This document shows, in pieces, positions 5,285 to 6,865 of a stretch of 6,865 nt of DNA. The position numbers and the translations under genes are program-made. Each line of letters begins with the position of its first letter. Within the stretch, counting starts at the first letter, position 1. This DNA is from Christensenellaceae bacterium (lineage in GTDB: Bacteria; Bacillota; Clostridia; Christensenellales; CAAEEZ01): positions 1 to 6,865 of the forward strand of contig JAHHUG010000071.1 in the NCBI GenBank assembly GCA_020024085.1. The letters run 5' to 3'. The notes beneath the pieces were generated by a model, which was given only the letters and a program-made list of their open reading frames with translations, did no database searches and was not told where the DNA came from.

Positions 5285-6850
5285 TTACATACCTTGTGGT
5301 AATGGTGAAGCAGTTGTATTATTGTTCTTATCTTTCCAATATGGAACACGATAAGTAATAAATCCAAATGCTTGATTATCGTCTATATTTTGTCCTTCAT
5401 AATCAGCAGTTTTATTTTCTACAAGTTTACCAACTTCGTTAATCTCAATTATTCTGCCACCTCTTTGAGCTGTTTTCTTGTAAATACCAGGGTAAGCCAA
5501 GTAGTCAACACTCATACCATAAGTAAGTTTCAAACCGATTTTATCATCAGGGTTGTTACCCTTTTTAATCCAGTAAGAAGAGTTATTCATATGGTCGTGT
5601 CCACAGAATAAACCTGTTGTACCTTTTTTAACTAAAGAGTTATAGATATTTGTTTGTACATCAGTACCTAGTGCACCTTTACCCCACTCACCTACAACAC
5701 CATTACATAGTTTGAAATTAGTAATTTGGTCAACACCTGTTACCCCAGAAACAATAAACTCTTTACCGATTGCTGGGTTTGTTTGACTAGGCTTGAAATT
5801 TGAAATATCTTTATTAGGGTTTACTTGTTGATTGTACAAATCAAATACTGTCTTAAACTCCTTAATAGGAATATGGAAATACATTGTTGATTTTGCTGAT
5901 TCACTACCAGTTAAACCTAGTGTGTCACACATATTCTCATACCAAGCAATTTGGTCATCGTGGATAGCATCATAATGCCACTTTGCACCAAGTGGGTCAT
6001 CTTCACGATAAGAGTTTGAATCTACCATAAAAATAGAGTGAACTAAAGTTCTATCAGCTTTTCTAACATTGATTGCAAAGTTACCTGTACCAAAAATCTC
6101 TTTTCCATCAACTAAAGGCTTTTTGTTATTGAATAAGCAATGTTTGAATTCTGGTGTATCGTGGTAGTATGCACCGATATCCTCACGAGTATATGAACTA
6201 TAAAGCTCTGTATCGTGGTTACCGAATGCAAATGTCCAGTAAACACCAAGTTTTTCCATTAAAGTTGCAAATATTTTAGCCTCTTTCCTATTGTTTAGTG
6301 TAGCTGATTGGAAGAAAACTGGATAAGCAATATCGCCTGTTACAACTACTAGGTCTGGCTCAGCCTTTCTTACTATATCTTCAACAGTTTCAATTGTCCA
6401 CTTATCTGTTCTAATTGAAAATGCACCTGCACCAATATGTATATCGGTAAGTTGTAATACCTTGAAATTTCTTTTTTCTAAAATATTATTTGTATCAATA
6501 AAGTTATAACAACCATTTTCATCAATTTTTGCTTTTCCAGTAGCTTCATCAATTTCAGGATAAATTCTATCGGTCTCATCTGTTGAATATTTTACTGCAT
6601 TTACCCTGCTTACTGCCTCTAATAATCCATCTGAACCTACTTTTGTAGTAATACCACATACCATAAAGAACAAGAATATAACTGCAAATACAACAGTAGA
6701 AATGATAATATTAAGTCTTTTTTTCTTAAGCTTTTGCTCGCGAGTTTTCACTTTTTTAACTTTCTTTGTCTTTTTGTCAGTTTGTTCAGCTGATAAATTT
6801 GTTGCTACATCTTCGGCTGTTTCTAACTCTTTTTTACTCTTTTTAGCCAT
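5285..6850 (-). CDS. Membrane-anchored calcineurin-like metallophosphoesterase
   Basis: This 521-residue protein has three parts. Residues 1-45 are a charged tail with 15 lysines. Residues 46-66 are one hydrophobic membrane segment (LNIIISTVVFAVIFLFFMVC). From about 128 comes a calcineurin-like phosphoesterase domain. The five metal and catalytic blocks are present: TDIHIG (Asp136, His138), GDI (Asp173), GNHD (Asn211, His212, Asp213), YFHIP (His326) and CGHDH (His418, His420). The positive tail favours an N-inside topology, with the catalytic domain outside the membrane. The arrangement recalls Dcr2-type phosphatases known from yeast and bacterial relatives, but the substrate cannot be named; phosphomonoesters or diesters are both possible. 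There is no lipobox and no cleavable signal peptide. AAGGAG (6857-6862), 6 nt upstream, fixes the ATG. Its promoter lies beyond the right edge, and it ends in the shared terminator at 5244-5271. It shows no functional link to the sugar genes beyond position. Confidence 0.9.
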   Translation of the reverse strand: MAKKSKKELETAEDVATNLSAEQTDKKTKKVKKVKTREQKLKKKRLNIIISTVVFAVIFLFFMVCGITTKVGSDGLLEAVSRVNAVKYSTDETDRIYPEIDEATGKAKIDENGCYNFIDTNNILEKRNFKVLQLTDIHIGAGAFSIRTDKWTIETVEDIVRKAEPDLVVVTGDIAYPVFFQSATLNNRKEAKIFATLMEKLGVYWTFAFGNHDTELYSSYTREDIGAYYHDTPEFKHCLFNNKKPLVDGKEIFGTGNFAINVRKADRTLVHSIFMVDSNSYREDDPLGAKWHYDAIHDDQIAWYENMCDTLGLTGSESAKSTMYFHIPIKEFKTVFDLYNQQVNPNKDISNFKPSQTNPAIGKEFIVSGVTGVDQITNFKLCNGVVGEWGKGALGTDVQTNIYNSLVKKGTTGLFCGHDHMNNSSYWIKKGNNPDDKIGLKLTYGMSVDYLAYPGIYKKTAQRGGRIIEINEVGKLVENKTADYEGQNIDDNQAFGFITYRVPYWKDKNNNTTASPLPQGM

Positions 6851-6856
6851 AATTCA

Positions 6857-6862
6857 CTCCTT
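6857..6862 (-). promoter_or_regulatory. Ribosome binding site of the metallophosphoesterase gene
   Basis: On the minus strand AAGGAG lies 6 nt before the ATG at 6850. It is the same strong consensus used by the deacetylase gene. The sequence ends 3 nt further on, so the promoter cannot be seen. Confidence 0.85.
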
Positions 6863-6865
6863 AAC

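Noticed and set aside
1..6865. CRISPR array, tRNA or rRNA genes, insertion sequence or prophage
   Set aside because: I saw no regularly spaced repeats, tRNA-like cloverleaf, rRNA segment, transposase or terminal inverted repeats on either strand.

Overview
The window is AT-rich DNA with AGGAG/AGAGG-type ribosome binding sites, sigma-A-like TTGAxx/TATAAT promoters and TAA/TAG stops in the standard code. It reads as a low-GC Gram-positive bacterium (Firmicutes/Bacillota, plausibly an anaerobic clostridial or other gut-type lineage). This is inferred from composition and gene content, because no phylogenetic marker is present.

Layout, left to right. (1) 1-677, minus strand: the first 225 codons of an Mrr-type restriction endonuclease, running off the left edge. 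(2) 678-936: AT-rich spacer with the Mrr ribosome binding site, weak promoter candidates and a marginal terminator candidate. (3) 937-2514 and 2684-4255, both minus: two tandem, full-length, paralogous GH20 beta-N-acetylhexosaminidases without signal peptides, each with its own recognisable promoter. (4) 4256-4350: a compact divergent promoter region whose two -35 boxes lie 3 bp apart. (5) 4351-5184, plus: a PIG-L/LmbE-family deacetylase. (6) 5244-5271: a strong bidirectional terminator between convergent genes. (7) 5285-6850, minus: a membrane-anchored calcineurin-like metallophosphoesterase with a Lys-rich cytoplasmic tail.

The coherent unit is the GH20 pair plus the deacetylase. All three products look cytoplasmic, so the likely role is intracellular processing of imported amino-sugar oligosaccharides: removal of terminal GlcNAc/GalNAc by the hexosaminidases and N-deacetylation of an amino-sugar compound by the PIG-L enzyme. 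No transporter, kinase or deaminase is in the window, so the substrate is unknown. The Mrr gene and the phosphoesterase look functionally separate.

Nothing here is clearly a new system. The most interesting points are the diverged GH20 duplicate pair sharing a divergent promoter with a deacetylase, the HEDD variant of the PIG-L metal motif, three promoters whose -10 boxes almost touch the Shine-Dalgarno sequences, and the edge-truncated Mrr gene.
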